Assembly (NCBI GenBank): GCA_937879825.1
Contig: CALFMQ010000143.1
Location: forward strand, 1 to 11,899
Direction: 5' to 3'
Length of the DNA: 11,899 nt
Origin: an uncultured Phycisphaerales bacterium
GTDB lineage: Bacteria > Planctomycetota > Phycisphaerae > Phycisphaerales > UBA1924
Shown here: positions 1-5,695 of the stretch, in pieces
How the letters are laid out: each line of letters opens with the position of its first letter
How positions within the stretch are numbered: the first letter of the stretch is position 1
Made by a program: the position numbers and the translations under genes
The notes under the pieces: generated by a model
What the model was told of the DNA's origin: nothing
Database searches by the model: none
The model's input: only the letters and a program-made list of their open reading frames with translations

Positions 1-363
1 GGACTCATCGGTAAACCCGAGGCGGTTCGGTCCGTCCAGGCGCACGGCCTTGTCGGTGTCGGAATCCGGCATCTTCGGCAGGCGCACCGAGCGCACCCGC
101 AGCAGGCGATCATCCACCGACAGCACGCAGCGCGATCCCTCAAACCCTCCCGAGTGCACGCGGCGCGCCACCGCGCGGACCACCTGGTCGAGGCGCGAGC
201 AGTCCTCCGCCGACCCGGGCGGGAGTTCGATCCGGGACATCGCGACCATGCGCATGCCCGAGCGACTCGGCGCCACCTGCGCCAGTTTCGCGCCCGTTGC
301 GCCCAGGTCGATCCCGATGGGATACGCCGATGTACCGAATTGACCAAGCCAACGGTTGTTCAT
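1..363 (-). CDS. pilM: PilM-like type IV pilus/secretion assembly protein, N-terminal part
   Basis: This is the first 121 residues of a gene that continues past the left edge of the window. PilM proteins are cytoplasmic actin-fold ATPases. They bind the N-terminal tail of PilN and anchor the inner-membrane platform of type IV pili and related type II secretion machines. Residues 15-26 (YPIGIDLGATGA) form the phosphate-1 loop of the actin/FtsA/PilM fold. Residues about 68-100 contain a CVLSVDDRLLRVRSVRLPKMP stretch like the early PilM core, where a conserved strand precedes an R-x-x-x-L-P segment. The ATG at 363 is the only ATG after the in-frame TGA that ends the upstream pseudopilin gene, 36 bases away, so the two are probably co-transcribed. 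No clear Shine-Dalgarno precedes it; only a weak GAG lies nearby. The adjacent pseudopilins support the call. A related actin-fold protein such as a GspL cytoplasmic domain is the alternative. Confidence 0.78.
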   Translation of the reverse strand, partial: MNNRWLGQFGTSAYPIGIDLGATGAKLAQVAPSRSGMRMVAMSRIELPPGSAEDCSRLDQVVRAVARRVHSGGFEGSRCVLSVDDRLLRVRSVRLPKMPDSDTDKAVRLDGPNRLGFTDES

Positions 364-399
364 CTTTGGTGCTCGTGTCCGTGGTGCGCAGTCGGTGAC

Positions 400-1056
400 T
401 CACCCGCCGGGGATAGCCTCGCCCTCATCCTCGATGCGATTGACGTTGATGCGGCCCGTCATCGCCTCGACCTCGATCTCGTACGCGATGCCGTAGGCAT
501 CCGATCGCACGACCACCGATCCGCCGTTCCCCGTGGCGCCCGACTCCAACGAGGCGATCGGCCCGCCGAGCTCGTCGAACATCAGCACGGGCTCATCGTC
601 GAACGATGCCGATTCGATGACCGCGCCGCCGTACACCTGGCTGTTGGCGAATCCTCGCGCGTACGGCTCGCCGTTCTTCTCCGGCATGAACATCGCGTAG
701 TTCCCGAGGTTCGCGACCGTCAGCGGCTCGGTGGTCGGCTCGACCACCGCGTACCCGTTGCCCTCTTCGAACGCGACGCCGTCGCCGGGAACCAGCACCA
801 CACCGAAGTACAGCGCCCGCCGCGTCTGGTAGGCCATCGCCTCCGTCTGCGCCTGCGCGATATCCGAGGTGATCGTGCGCACCGCCGACTGCACGCGCAG
901 CACGCCGGTCTGGCCCATCTGCGGGATCACCAGCGCCGTCGCGATCGCCAGCACCGTGATGGTGACCAGCAGCTCGACCAGGGTGAATCCGCTGACGGCG
1001 CGCACCCCCCGCGCCCGATCAACACACGCACCACAACTCCGGCGCTCGGCACACAT
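400..1056 (-). CDS. GspH-like minor pseudopilin (prepilin-type N-terminal cleavage/methylation domain)
   Basis: This encodes a 218-residue type II secretion/type IV pilus-like minor pseudopilin. A 23-residue basic leader ends in Gly23, and the mature protein would start FTLVELLVTITVLAIATA, the classic prepilin peptidase site with Glu at mature position 5 (Glu28). The hydrophobic helix (24-45) anchors the precursor in the inner membrane. The globular part (about 50-218) has the mixed beta layout and the 'QAQTEAMAYQTRRALYFGVV' segment (71-90) usual for GspH/FimT-type proteins, where the helix leads into a beta sandwich. The open frame extends upstream to 1263, but that extension would run through an intrinsic terminator. 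The ATG at 1056 has GAGGAG six bases upstream and is preferred. The leader is long and Cys-rich (Cys2, Cys8, Cys11), which is unusual. It stands 36 bases before the PilM-like gene, probably in one operon. GspH is a family-level call; GspI/J or a generic pseudopilin cannot be excluded. Confidence 0.85.
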   Translation of the reverse strand: MCAERRSCGACVDRARGVRAVSGFTLVELLVTITVLAIATALVIPQMGQTGVLRVQSAVRTITSDIAQAQTEAMAYQTRRALYFGVVLVPGDGVAFEEGNGYAVVEPTTEPLTVANLGNYAMFMPEKNGEPYARGFANSQVYGGAVIESASFDDEPVLMFDELGGPIASLESGATGNGGSVVVRSDAYGIAYEIEVEAMTGRINVNRIEDEGEAIPGG

Positions 1057-1062
1057 GGCTCG

Positions 1063-1068
1063 CTCCTC
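1063..1068 (-). promoter_or_regulatory. Shine-Dalgarno deciding the GspH-like start
   Basis: The minus strand reads GAGGAG, then six bases, then the ATG at 1056. This strong site fixes the start well downstream of the longest open frame and places the whole gene after the terminator at 1221-1254. The longer frame has no comparable site at 1263. Confidence 0.75.
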
Positions 1069-1220
1069 GGCTGGCGGCTGCACCGCCGGCTCGTCTGCAC
1101 ACACCCTCCGCAGGGGGCATCGGCGGTTTCGGGACGAGGAACAAGCGAGGGTTGCGCACCACCGCGAATCGACGGCGTCGCCGCCGTGACAAGGGGCGCA
1201 CGCGGCGCACGCGGAGGTCC

Positions 1221-1254
1221 AAAAAAAGCGCCGACCCCGTTGGGGGTCGACGCT
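1221..1254 (-). terminator. Intrinsic terminator after the GspG-like gene
   Basis: On the minus strand a 12-position stem (1254-1243 with 1238-1227) closes a four-base loop and is followed directly by seven U residues (1227-1221, the first shared with the stem foot). The only non-Watson-Crick position, C1231/A1250 on the plus strand, becomes a G-U pair in the minus-strand RNA, so the structure favours minus-strand transcripts. It begins 40 bases after the GspG-like stop codon. It should separate the abundant major pseudopilin from the minor pseudopilin/PilM unit. Confidence 0.9.
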
Positions 1255-1293
1255 CAGGATCATGTGATCAGGTGATGCTTCGATCGTTGAGGA

Positions 1294-1776
1294 TTAGGCG
1301 TCCTCATCGTCGGCAGCGTCATCCGCGAACTCCGCGTCCTCGGGAATGGTCTCATGCTCGAGGAAGGCGCGACCGTCGATCGCGACGGCCAGGCCGGCGG
1401 CGAAGACGGAGTAGTTCGCGTCGTAGGTCCAGCCGTTGTCGCTGTCACGCGTCATGGCGGCGGCCTCAGAGGCGGCGCCCGAGACGATGTCGCTCGTGCC
1501 GGTGTACCCGTTGAGCGGGAGCTCCTTCAGGTACTCCGACGTGGTCAGATCGTCCCACATCGAGCCAGCGAAGTCAGGGTAGGCGCCCTGGTTGCGGACC
1601 CGGAACAGTTCGACCTGAGAGTTGATCGTCTGGAGCTGCGTCTGCAGAGCGCCCTTGATGGCCTCGTTCGACGCGTTCGTGAACTGGGGCACCACGATGG
1701 CGGCCAGGATGCCCAGAATCACCACAACGATCAAGATTTCCACCAGCGTGAATCCAGACTGTCTGTTGCTTCGCAT
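1294..1776 (-). CDS. gspG: GspG-like major pseudopilin
   Basis: This encodes a 160-residue major pseudopilin, the subunit that would polymerise into the periplasmic pseudopilus pushing substrates through the outer-membrane secretin. A short basic leader (MRSNRQSG) is cut after Gly8. Mature FTLVEILIVVVILGILAAIV carries Glu at mature position 5 (Glu13) and the Pro30 kink. The C-terminal half has the GspG-type loop region with PLNGYTG (87-93) and DNGWTYDANY (113-122), where the family's calcium-binding loop lies. The end is very acidic (146-160, EDAEFADDAADDEDA), which is not usual for GspG. The frame is open to 1863, but AGGAG seven bases before the ATG at 1776 fixes the start. The gene is followed by its own terminator and preceded by about 280 non-coding bases, so it is probably independently transcribed. 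GspG is favoured over a type IV pilin by length and loop pattern. Confidence 0.88.
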   Translation of the reverse strand: MRSNRQSGFTLVEILIVVVILGILAAIVVPQFTNASNEAIKGALQTQLQTINSQVELFRVRNQGAYPDFAGSMWDDLTTSEYLKELPLNGYTGTSDIVSGAASEAAAMTRDSDNGWTYDANYSVFAAGLAVAIDGRAFLEHETIPEDAEFADDAADDEDA

Positions 1777-1850
1777 GCGAGTACTCCTGCGTTTGTGCGA
1801 CTGCGGGACAGGGGTGCGTCCGTTCCTGTGAACCCGACTCCTTCGGAACC

Positions 1851-1872
1851 GGCGTCCGACCACACGGACGCC
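1851..1872. other. 8-bp hairpin in the probable 5' leader of the GspG-like gene
   Basis: GGCGTCCG and CGGACGCC form a perfect eight-base-pair stem around a six-base loop, 75 bases upstream of the GspG-like start. No U-run follows on either strand, so it is not a standard terminator. It could be a stabilising leader hairpin or an operator. The surrounding 279-base gap (1777-2055) also holds a 12-bp perfect palindrome, AGTCTGCAGACT (1970-1981), and two short hairpins (1994-2006 and 2031-2044) just after the stop of the HEAT-repeat gene. I found no convincing -10/-35 pair there. Confidence 0.4.
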
Positions 1873-1969
1873 CCGGCCCTATTCACCATCCGATTCATCG
1901 TCGCGCACGCAACCCGTCTTCACCCACGACCTGTGTGCGGACCCACAAGCGCACGAATAAACCGCGCAA

Positions 1970-1981
1970 AGTCTGCAGACT
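1970..1981. repeat. 12-bp perfect palindrome between the HEAT-repeat gene and the GspG-like gene
   Basis: AGTCTGCAGACT reads the same on both strands. It lies about 195 bases upstream of the GspG-like start and 75 bases after the preceding stop, a position where an operator or a restriction-type palindrome could sit. Nothing in the sequence shows which protein, if any, would bind it. Confidence 0.3.
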
Positions 1982-2055
1982 CACGCGGCCACGCGGGCAA
2001 CGCCCGAGAACTTCGCCTGTTGTGGAATGTGGTCCCGTCGGACCGAGAACGCGCG

Positions 2056-4248
2056 CTACTCGCCGCTGACGATCATCGGAACAAGTTCATCGTTCGGCAG
2101 GTTCAGCGCGCCCATCAGCGCCGCCGCGGCCGTCGCCTCTTCGCCCTCGGACTCGCGCACCAGCGTCACCAGCCGGCGGACCTGCGCCGCGTCGAGCTGG
2201 TTCCCGAACCGCTTGGCCGAGTCCGCCGCCGCGGTCAGCAGCACGACCCGCTCGGCATCCACCGCCTCGACCGCCGAATCGAACAGCGCCTGCTGCGCCC
2301 GACGCGACCCGACCGCGGCCAGCACATCCGCCACCTGGGCGCGGATCTCGCCATCGGTCTCGGCGAGCGCCGAGATCAGCGCCCCCGCCGCATCCCGCAC
2401 GCTGAGCGTCTCGTTGCCCGAGAGCGCCACCGCGTGCAGCACATCCAGCGCTGCCGAGGCGTACCGCTCGGCCTCTTCCATCGACAGCGGCTCGCCGCCC
2501 GTGGTCTCGGCCATCTGAACCGCGGCCTCGGAGATCTGGTCGGCGTTCACGCCCGTGCGCACCAGCCGCGTGAGGTAGTCATCAGACAACTGCGACCGGT
2601 AGGTCGTCACATCGCCCACCGGCAGCAGCGCCAGCACCGGCGATGCCATCAGCCGCGAGGTCCGCCGGATCTCCTGGATCGACTCCAGCGTCCGGTTCGT
2701 CGGCAGTTCCATCACCACCAGATCGATGCCCGGGGCCTGCGCGATCGACGCCGACGCCACCGACAGCGACTTCGCCGGCGCCAGCACCGTGTACCCGGCG
2801 CCCGTGAGCGCCGAACGCAGCGTCTGCTGACGCTCGGGATCCTCGGCCACCACCAGCGCGAAGCGCGATCCGGCATCGCGCACCAGACCCGCAAGAATCG
2901 GCACCACGCGATCGGCGCCCGCGAAGGACTCGCGCGGATTCGCCTGGCCCAGGGCCAGCGCCGCGTCGTACTCCACGCGCCGATCGGAATAGGACATCGC
3001 ATCGACCAGCGGACGCTCGCTCGCCAGACCGGCCCACAGCCCCGCGCCGCCCGTGCTCCGCGACAGAGCCTCGATCGCCCTGCGAGCGATCACCGTCTCG
3101 CGATCACGCAGCGCGCGACCCAGCATTCGCTGGAGCGGGCCCGCCCCCGAAGCAACCGCGTAGTACATCGCCTCGCGCCGATCCGGGCCGTAGGCGGGGT
3201 TGTCGTATCCCCCGGGCGTCGACTGCTCGCGAGCGAAGTTGGCGCTCAGCCACACCGCCAGCGTGAGCGGGTCGGAGGGATCGAGTTCCAGCGAGCGCTC
3301 GGAGAGGCGCATCGACATGGCCTCGTTGTACAGGTCGGAGTAGATCGCCACCGGCTCGAGCCCGATGCCCGGCAGCCAGTCCCACAGCAACTGATGAGCC
3401 TCGCCGGGGAACGCGTGCATCGTCTGAGCGTGCCGGTCGGCCATGTACCGCTCGGCCAGTTGGCGGTAGAGCCCCGCCACCGAGACCTGCGGGTCGTAGA
3501 CCGAATCGATCCGCCGGATGGCATCTTCCGCGGCCGACTGCACCGGCGTCGAGGATGTCGTCTGCCGGAGGTCGTACAGATAAGGAAGCGAACTGCGATC
3601 GGGAATGCTCCCGAGAATGCGGCACACCGTCTCCTGATCCACCGGGTCCAGGTGCGGCAGCGCCTGCGTCAGCGGCACCGCGGCGGTCCGGCCCAGTTCC
3701 ACCAGCAGCGTCATCGCCTCGGCGCGCTCATCGACCTTCTCGCCCCGGAGCACCGTCTCCAGCAGGCTGGGCACCGCGTACTCGCGGGCTTCCATCAGCC
3801 GCTCGCGGGCGAAGAGCCGCTGGCGCGAGGTTCCACCGAGTTTGTCGATGTTGATCGTGATCTCCGCCAGCCCGCGGGCCCGCTCCTTGCGGCCGGAGTC
3901 ATACAGGCCATACAGCTCGGCGGCCAGGCCCTCGAGGCCGGGCACGAGCAGCGACCGGCGGTAGACATCATCAAAGCGGAGCGCCAGGCCGGGCTTCTCC
4001 TCGACAAGGCCCACGAACTGCGCCGGCGATAACCCGCGATCCAGGAGCGCCTGGGCGTTTGCCGCGGCAAGCTCGTAGTTCGCGATCGTGACGTAGTGAT
4101 TGAAGTATTCCAGCAGCTGCATGGGGGTCGGGTCGTTCTGCGCGACCGCCAGGCTGGGGCTCACGCCCATGGCCAGAGCCGCACCGACCACCCACGCACC
4201 GACCATCCGACGGAACCCGTTCTTATTCGACCACGCGACCGATCCCAT
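2056..4248 (-). CDS. Exported HEAT-repeat protein with an embedded degenerate receiver domain
   Basis: This encodes a 730-residue protein of unknown specific function. It begins with a signal peptide: Lys/Arg near the start, a hydrophobic run VGAWVVGAALAMGV (16-29), and a likely cut after Ala36-Gln37. Residues about 40-250 are helical, with HEAT-like pairs such as AVPSLLETVLRGE (158-170) and AAVPLTQALPHLD (189-201). Residues 375-460 and 590-720 carry further HEAT-like helical pairs. Between them, residues 463-580 look like a response-regulator receiver: FALVVAEDPERQQTLRSAL is strand 1, DLVVMELP (509-516) is strand 3, PVLALLPV (537-544) is strand 4, and DDYLTRLVRTG (556-566) is strand 5. The phospho-acceptor Asp is Glu514 and the invariant Lys is Arg561, so phosphotransfer is not expected. 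The frame opens at 4350, but GAGGAG nine bases before the ATG at 4248, together with the signal peptide, fixes the start. It lies upstream of the pseudopilin genes on the same strand. Its role as a scaffold is an inference. Confidence 0.85.
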   Translation of the reverse strand: MGSVAWSNKNGFRRMVGAWVVGAALAMGVSPSLAVAQNDPTPMQLLEYFNHYVTIANYELAAANAQALLDRGLSPAQFVGLVEEKPGLALRFDDVYRRSLLVPGLEGLAAELYGLYDSGRKERARGLAEITINIDKLGGTSRQRLFARERLMEAREYAVPSLLETVLRGEKVDERAEAMTLLVELGRTAAVPLTQALPHLDPVDQETVCRILGSIPDRSSLPYLYDLRQTTSSTPVQSAAEDAIRRIDSVYDPQVSVAGLYRQLAERYMADRHAQTMHAFPGEAHQLLWDWLPGIGLEPVAIYSDLYNEAMSMRLSERSLELDPSDPLTLAVWLSANFAREQSTPGGYDNPAYGPDRREAMYYAVASGAGPLQRMLGRALRDRETVIARRAIEALSRSTGGAGLWAGLASERPLVDAMSYSDRRVEYDAALALGQANPRESFAGADRVVPILAGLVRDAGSRFALVVAEDPERQQTLRSALTGAGYTVLAPAKSLSVASASIAQAPGIDLVVMELPTNRTLESIQEIRRTSRLMASPVLALLPVGDVTTYRSQLSDDYLTRLVRTGVNADQISEAAVQMAETTGGEPLSMEEAERYASAALDVLHAVALSGNETLSVRDAAGALISALAETDGEIRAQVADVLAAVGSRRAQQALFDSAVEAVDAERVVLLTAAADSAKRFGNQLDAAQVRRLVTLVRESEGEEATAAAALMGALNLPNDELVPMIVSGE

Positions 4249-4588
4249 GAATACGGGCTCCTCTCGGCGCAACCCCAAAAACCAAGCATCTTCATCCGCG
4301 GCACGGGTCCATACCCGCAGCAGTCTCTGACCCCGTGGCCAAAGCCGCACGGATATCGCTATCCGCGAGCTTCCACCGCGAAGTTCCGCAATCTACAGAC
4401 AGGCTTCCAAAGGTGTCAAAGCACGGTTCGGGTCCTGCCCGGACCGATAGGGACACCACGAGCCAAACAAATGCCTCATCCCCTTTGAACCCCCGATCAA
4501 GCCCCCCCCGTGTCCGGTCGATGCTCTCCCCGTCCACCGCTCCGGTCGTAGGGCCGGGGTCGGTGGCGTGGAGATTGGGGATTCTGCC
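4249..4588. other. Divergent intergenic region with inverted repeats
   Basis: These 340 bases lie between two divergent genes and must hold both promoters. I see no coding frame of quality and no convincing sigma-70 hexamer pair. What is visible is a CGGATA-TCGC-TATCCG dyad (4350-4365), 102 bases upstream of the HEAT-repeat gene start, and a nested pair of inverted repeats at 4412-4457. An eight-C run lies at about 4502-4509. The regulator gene has its own helix-turn-helix, so one of the dyads could be an autoregulatory site; that is speculation. Confidence 0.5.
4412..4457. repeat. Nested inverted repeats in the divergent promoter region
   Basis: The outer arms GGTGTC (4412-4417) and GACACC (4452-4457) pair perfectly. 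They enclose a second hairpin formed by TCGGGTCC (4428-4435) and GGACCGA (4441-4447), with one bulged G and a five-base loop. No U-run follows, so a terminator is unlikely. The structure lies 132 bases before the regulator start and 163 bases before the HEAT-repeat start, and may be a leader structure or a binding site. Confidence 0.4.
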
Positions 4589-5167
4589 ATGTCGCTCGAA
4601 AAAGATGTGCTCACAACCGGTGAGGTGGCGAAGATCTGCAACGTCGCCCCCCGCACGGTCTCAAAGTGGTTTGATGCCGGCCAGCTCAAGGGGTACCGGA
4701 TCCCGGGGTCCAAGGACCGCCGGATCCCGCTGGGCAACCTCCTTCAGTTCATGAAGGAGCACAACATCCCCATGGACGGCATCCACTCGGGCAAGACCCG
4801 GGTGCTGGTCGTCGATCGGGAGTCCGATGTCCGCGAGACCCTTCGCAAGGTGCTCGCCGAGCAGGCCAACTACGAGGTCCGATCCTCGGCCAGCGCCTTC
4901 TCCGCCGGTCTGGAGTGCGAGCGGTTCCGCCCGCACGTCCTCCTGCTCGACCTGCACGTGGATGAGGCCGACCCGGCCGCGTTCATCCGCACGGTCCGCG
5001 AGTCCGACGATCTGGCCATCACGCGGGTGATCGCCATGTCGGGCAAGCTCACCGACGGCCAGTCGATGCACCTCCGAGGCCAGGGCTTCGACGGCTTCCT
5101 CAAGAAGCCCTTCCAGGTGCGTCAGGTGATCCAGGAGATCGAGCGCGCCACCGCGCTGGTCCACTGA
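4589..5167 (+). CDS. HTH-receiver response regulator (excisionase/MerR-type DNA-binding domain first)
   Basis: This encodes a 192-residue cytoplasmic transcription regulator. Residues 8-60 are an excisionase/MerR-like winged helix-turn-helix: LTTGEVAKICNVAPRTVSKW, then the wing GYRIPGSKDRRIPL. Residues 70-188 are a receiver domain. Strand 1 is RVLVVDRE (71-78), the phospho-acceptor is Asp121 in LLLDLHV, the switch Ser is Ser151 in AMSGK, and the invariant Lys-Pro is Lys173-Pro174 in LKKPF. One residue of the usual acidic pair is Arg77 in place of Asp, so Mg2+ binding may be altered, though the phospho-acceptor is kept. The domain order, DNA-binding then receiver, is the reverse of OmpR- or NarL-type regulators. 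A GTG at 4568 is possible, but the ATG at 4589 fits the family start and has GGGGAT six bases upstream. No histidine kinase is in the window, so its partner is unknown. Confidence 0.9.
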   Translation: MSLEKDVLTTGEVAKICNVAPRTVSKWFDAGQLKGYRIPGSKDRRIPLGNLLQFMKEHNIPMDGIHSGKTRVLVVDRESDVRETLRKVLAEQANYEVRSSASAFSAGLECERFRPHVLLLDLHVDEADPAAFIRTVRESDDLAITRVIAMSGKLTDGQSMHLRGQGFDGFLKKPFQVRQVIQEIERATALVH

Positions 5168-5203
5168 TCCCCCACCATTCATCAAGTCACTGTTCCGATT
5201 TCC

Positions 5204-5237
5204 GACAACGCCCTCTGCCCACGCGGGGGGCGTTGTC
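5204..5237 (+). terminator. Terminator-like hairpin after the response regulator
   Basis: GACAACGCCC (5204-5213) and GGGCGTTGTC (5228-5237) form a perfect ten-base-pair stem around a 14-base loop, 36 bases after the TGA of the regulator. No U-run follows on the plus strand, so it would be a U-less terminator or a 3'-end stabiliser. Its position directly after the gene supports an end-of-transcript role. Confidence 0.6.
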
Positions 5238-5260
5238 GTGCGCGAGTGCCTCCGGTGTGC

Positions 5261-5283
5261 CACGGGTGGCTTGTCCACCCGTG
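5261..5283. repeat. REP-like palindromic hairpin
   Basis: CACGGGTGG (5261-5269) and CCACCCGTG (5275-5283) form a perfect nine-base-pair stem with a five-base loop, 23 bases after the terminator-like hairpin. A separate ten-base palindrome, GGACATGTCC (5289-5298), follows it. Compact GC-rich palindromes of this kind are often dispersed in bacterial intergenic DNA. Only one copy is in this window, so calling it a dispersed repeat is an inference; a second terminator is the alternative. Confidence 0.4.
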
Positions 5284-5334
5284 CTCTTGGACATGTCCCC
5301 CCTGCTCAGGGGATATTCATTTCTGCCCGACATC

Positions 5335-5350
5335 TTCACCAAAAGGTGAA
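5335..5350. promoter_or_regulatory. TTCACC-N4-GGTGAA dyad, candidate operator
   Basis: A perfect six-base inverted repeat with an AAAA centre lies 21 bases upstream of the candidate -35 hexamer at 5372. That spacing suits an activator site or an upstream operator. The surrounding bases (5311-5370) are clearly richer in A and T than the rest of the window. The binding protein is unknown; the neighbouring helix-turn-helix regulator is one candidate. Confidence 0.4.
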
Positions 5351-5371
5351 CACGCTAAAATCAGAACAATG

Positions 5372-5399
5372 TTGCTTGCGCGCGAACCGTGCGTAGACT
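5372..5399 (+). promoter_or_regulatory. Candidate sigma-70-type promoter for the secreted-protein operon
   Basis: TTGCTT (5372-5377) and TAGACT (5394-5399) are separated by 16 bases and lie just after an AT-rich stretch. Matches to consensus are 3/6 and 4/6, so the call rests mainly on spacing and position. Transcription would begin near 5406, leaving a leader of about 30 bases to the ATG at 5438, which has GCGGAG six bases upstream. Confidence 0.4.
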
Positions 5400-5437
5400 C
5401 TCCGCGTCTGCTTGCATGAGTTCACGCGGAGACCACC

Positions 5438-5674
5438 ATGACAATTCGCTGTTTCGTGATGCGCTTCCCCGTCGTCGCAGCCGTGCTCGTGGCGATGACG
5501 TTCCTCGCGATGCCGCCGACCGTGCGAGCCACGGATCCTCCACCGGAGGATCCGCCGCCCCCGCCGCAGCCCGGCTCGCTCACGCTCATCCGCGAGCCGG
5601 CGTTCAACCCAGCTGCCCCCCTGCTCGGGCGCGTCCAGATCATTGATCCCACCGGCGCTGTCGTCCTCAACTGA
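5438..5674 (+). CDS. Signal peptide and N-terminal fragment of an interrupted secreted FG-GAP protein
   Basis: These 78 codons carry a good secretion signal: an Arg in the n-region, the hydrophobic run FPVVAAVLVAMTFLAM (10-25), and a likely cut after Ala31 in TVRA. A Pro-rich spacer (DPPPEDPPPPPQPG, 33-46) and the start of a beta-propeller-like FG-GAP unit follow (GRVQIIDPTGAVVLN). The frame then meets TGA at 5672-5674 and continues open in the same frame to 8014. The FG-GAP unit is cut in half: its FG and calcium-loop part (FGLSAVLIPDANGDGIDD) lies just after the stop. A single TGG-to-TGA change would explain it, since VVLNWT...FG is the natural reading. GCGGAG six bases before the ATG supports this start. 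The fragment alone is unlikely to be functional. It is either the head of a pseudogene or the front of a protein made by readthrough. Confidence 0.7.
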   Translation: MTIRCFVMRFPVVAAVLVAMTFLAMPPTVRATDPPPEDPPPPPQPGSLTLIREPAFNPAAPLLGRVQIIDPTGAVVLN

Positions 5675-5695
5675 ACCTCGCCCCAGCCCAACGAC

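Noticed and set aside
1354..4032. An 892-codon plus-strand open frame opposite the pseudopilin and HEAT-repeat genes
   Set aside because: The product is dominated by Arg, His, Gln and Leu without domain logic, and it lies antisense to genes with signal peptides, prepilin motifs and good ribosome-binding sites. It is an artefact of GC-rich codon bias.
5165..5674. Reassigned genetic code with UGA as Trp
   Set aside because: Neighbouring genes (regulator, GspH-like, exported helical protein, M42 peptidase) end in TGA at sensible places, so UGA is a normal stop here.
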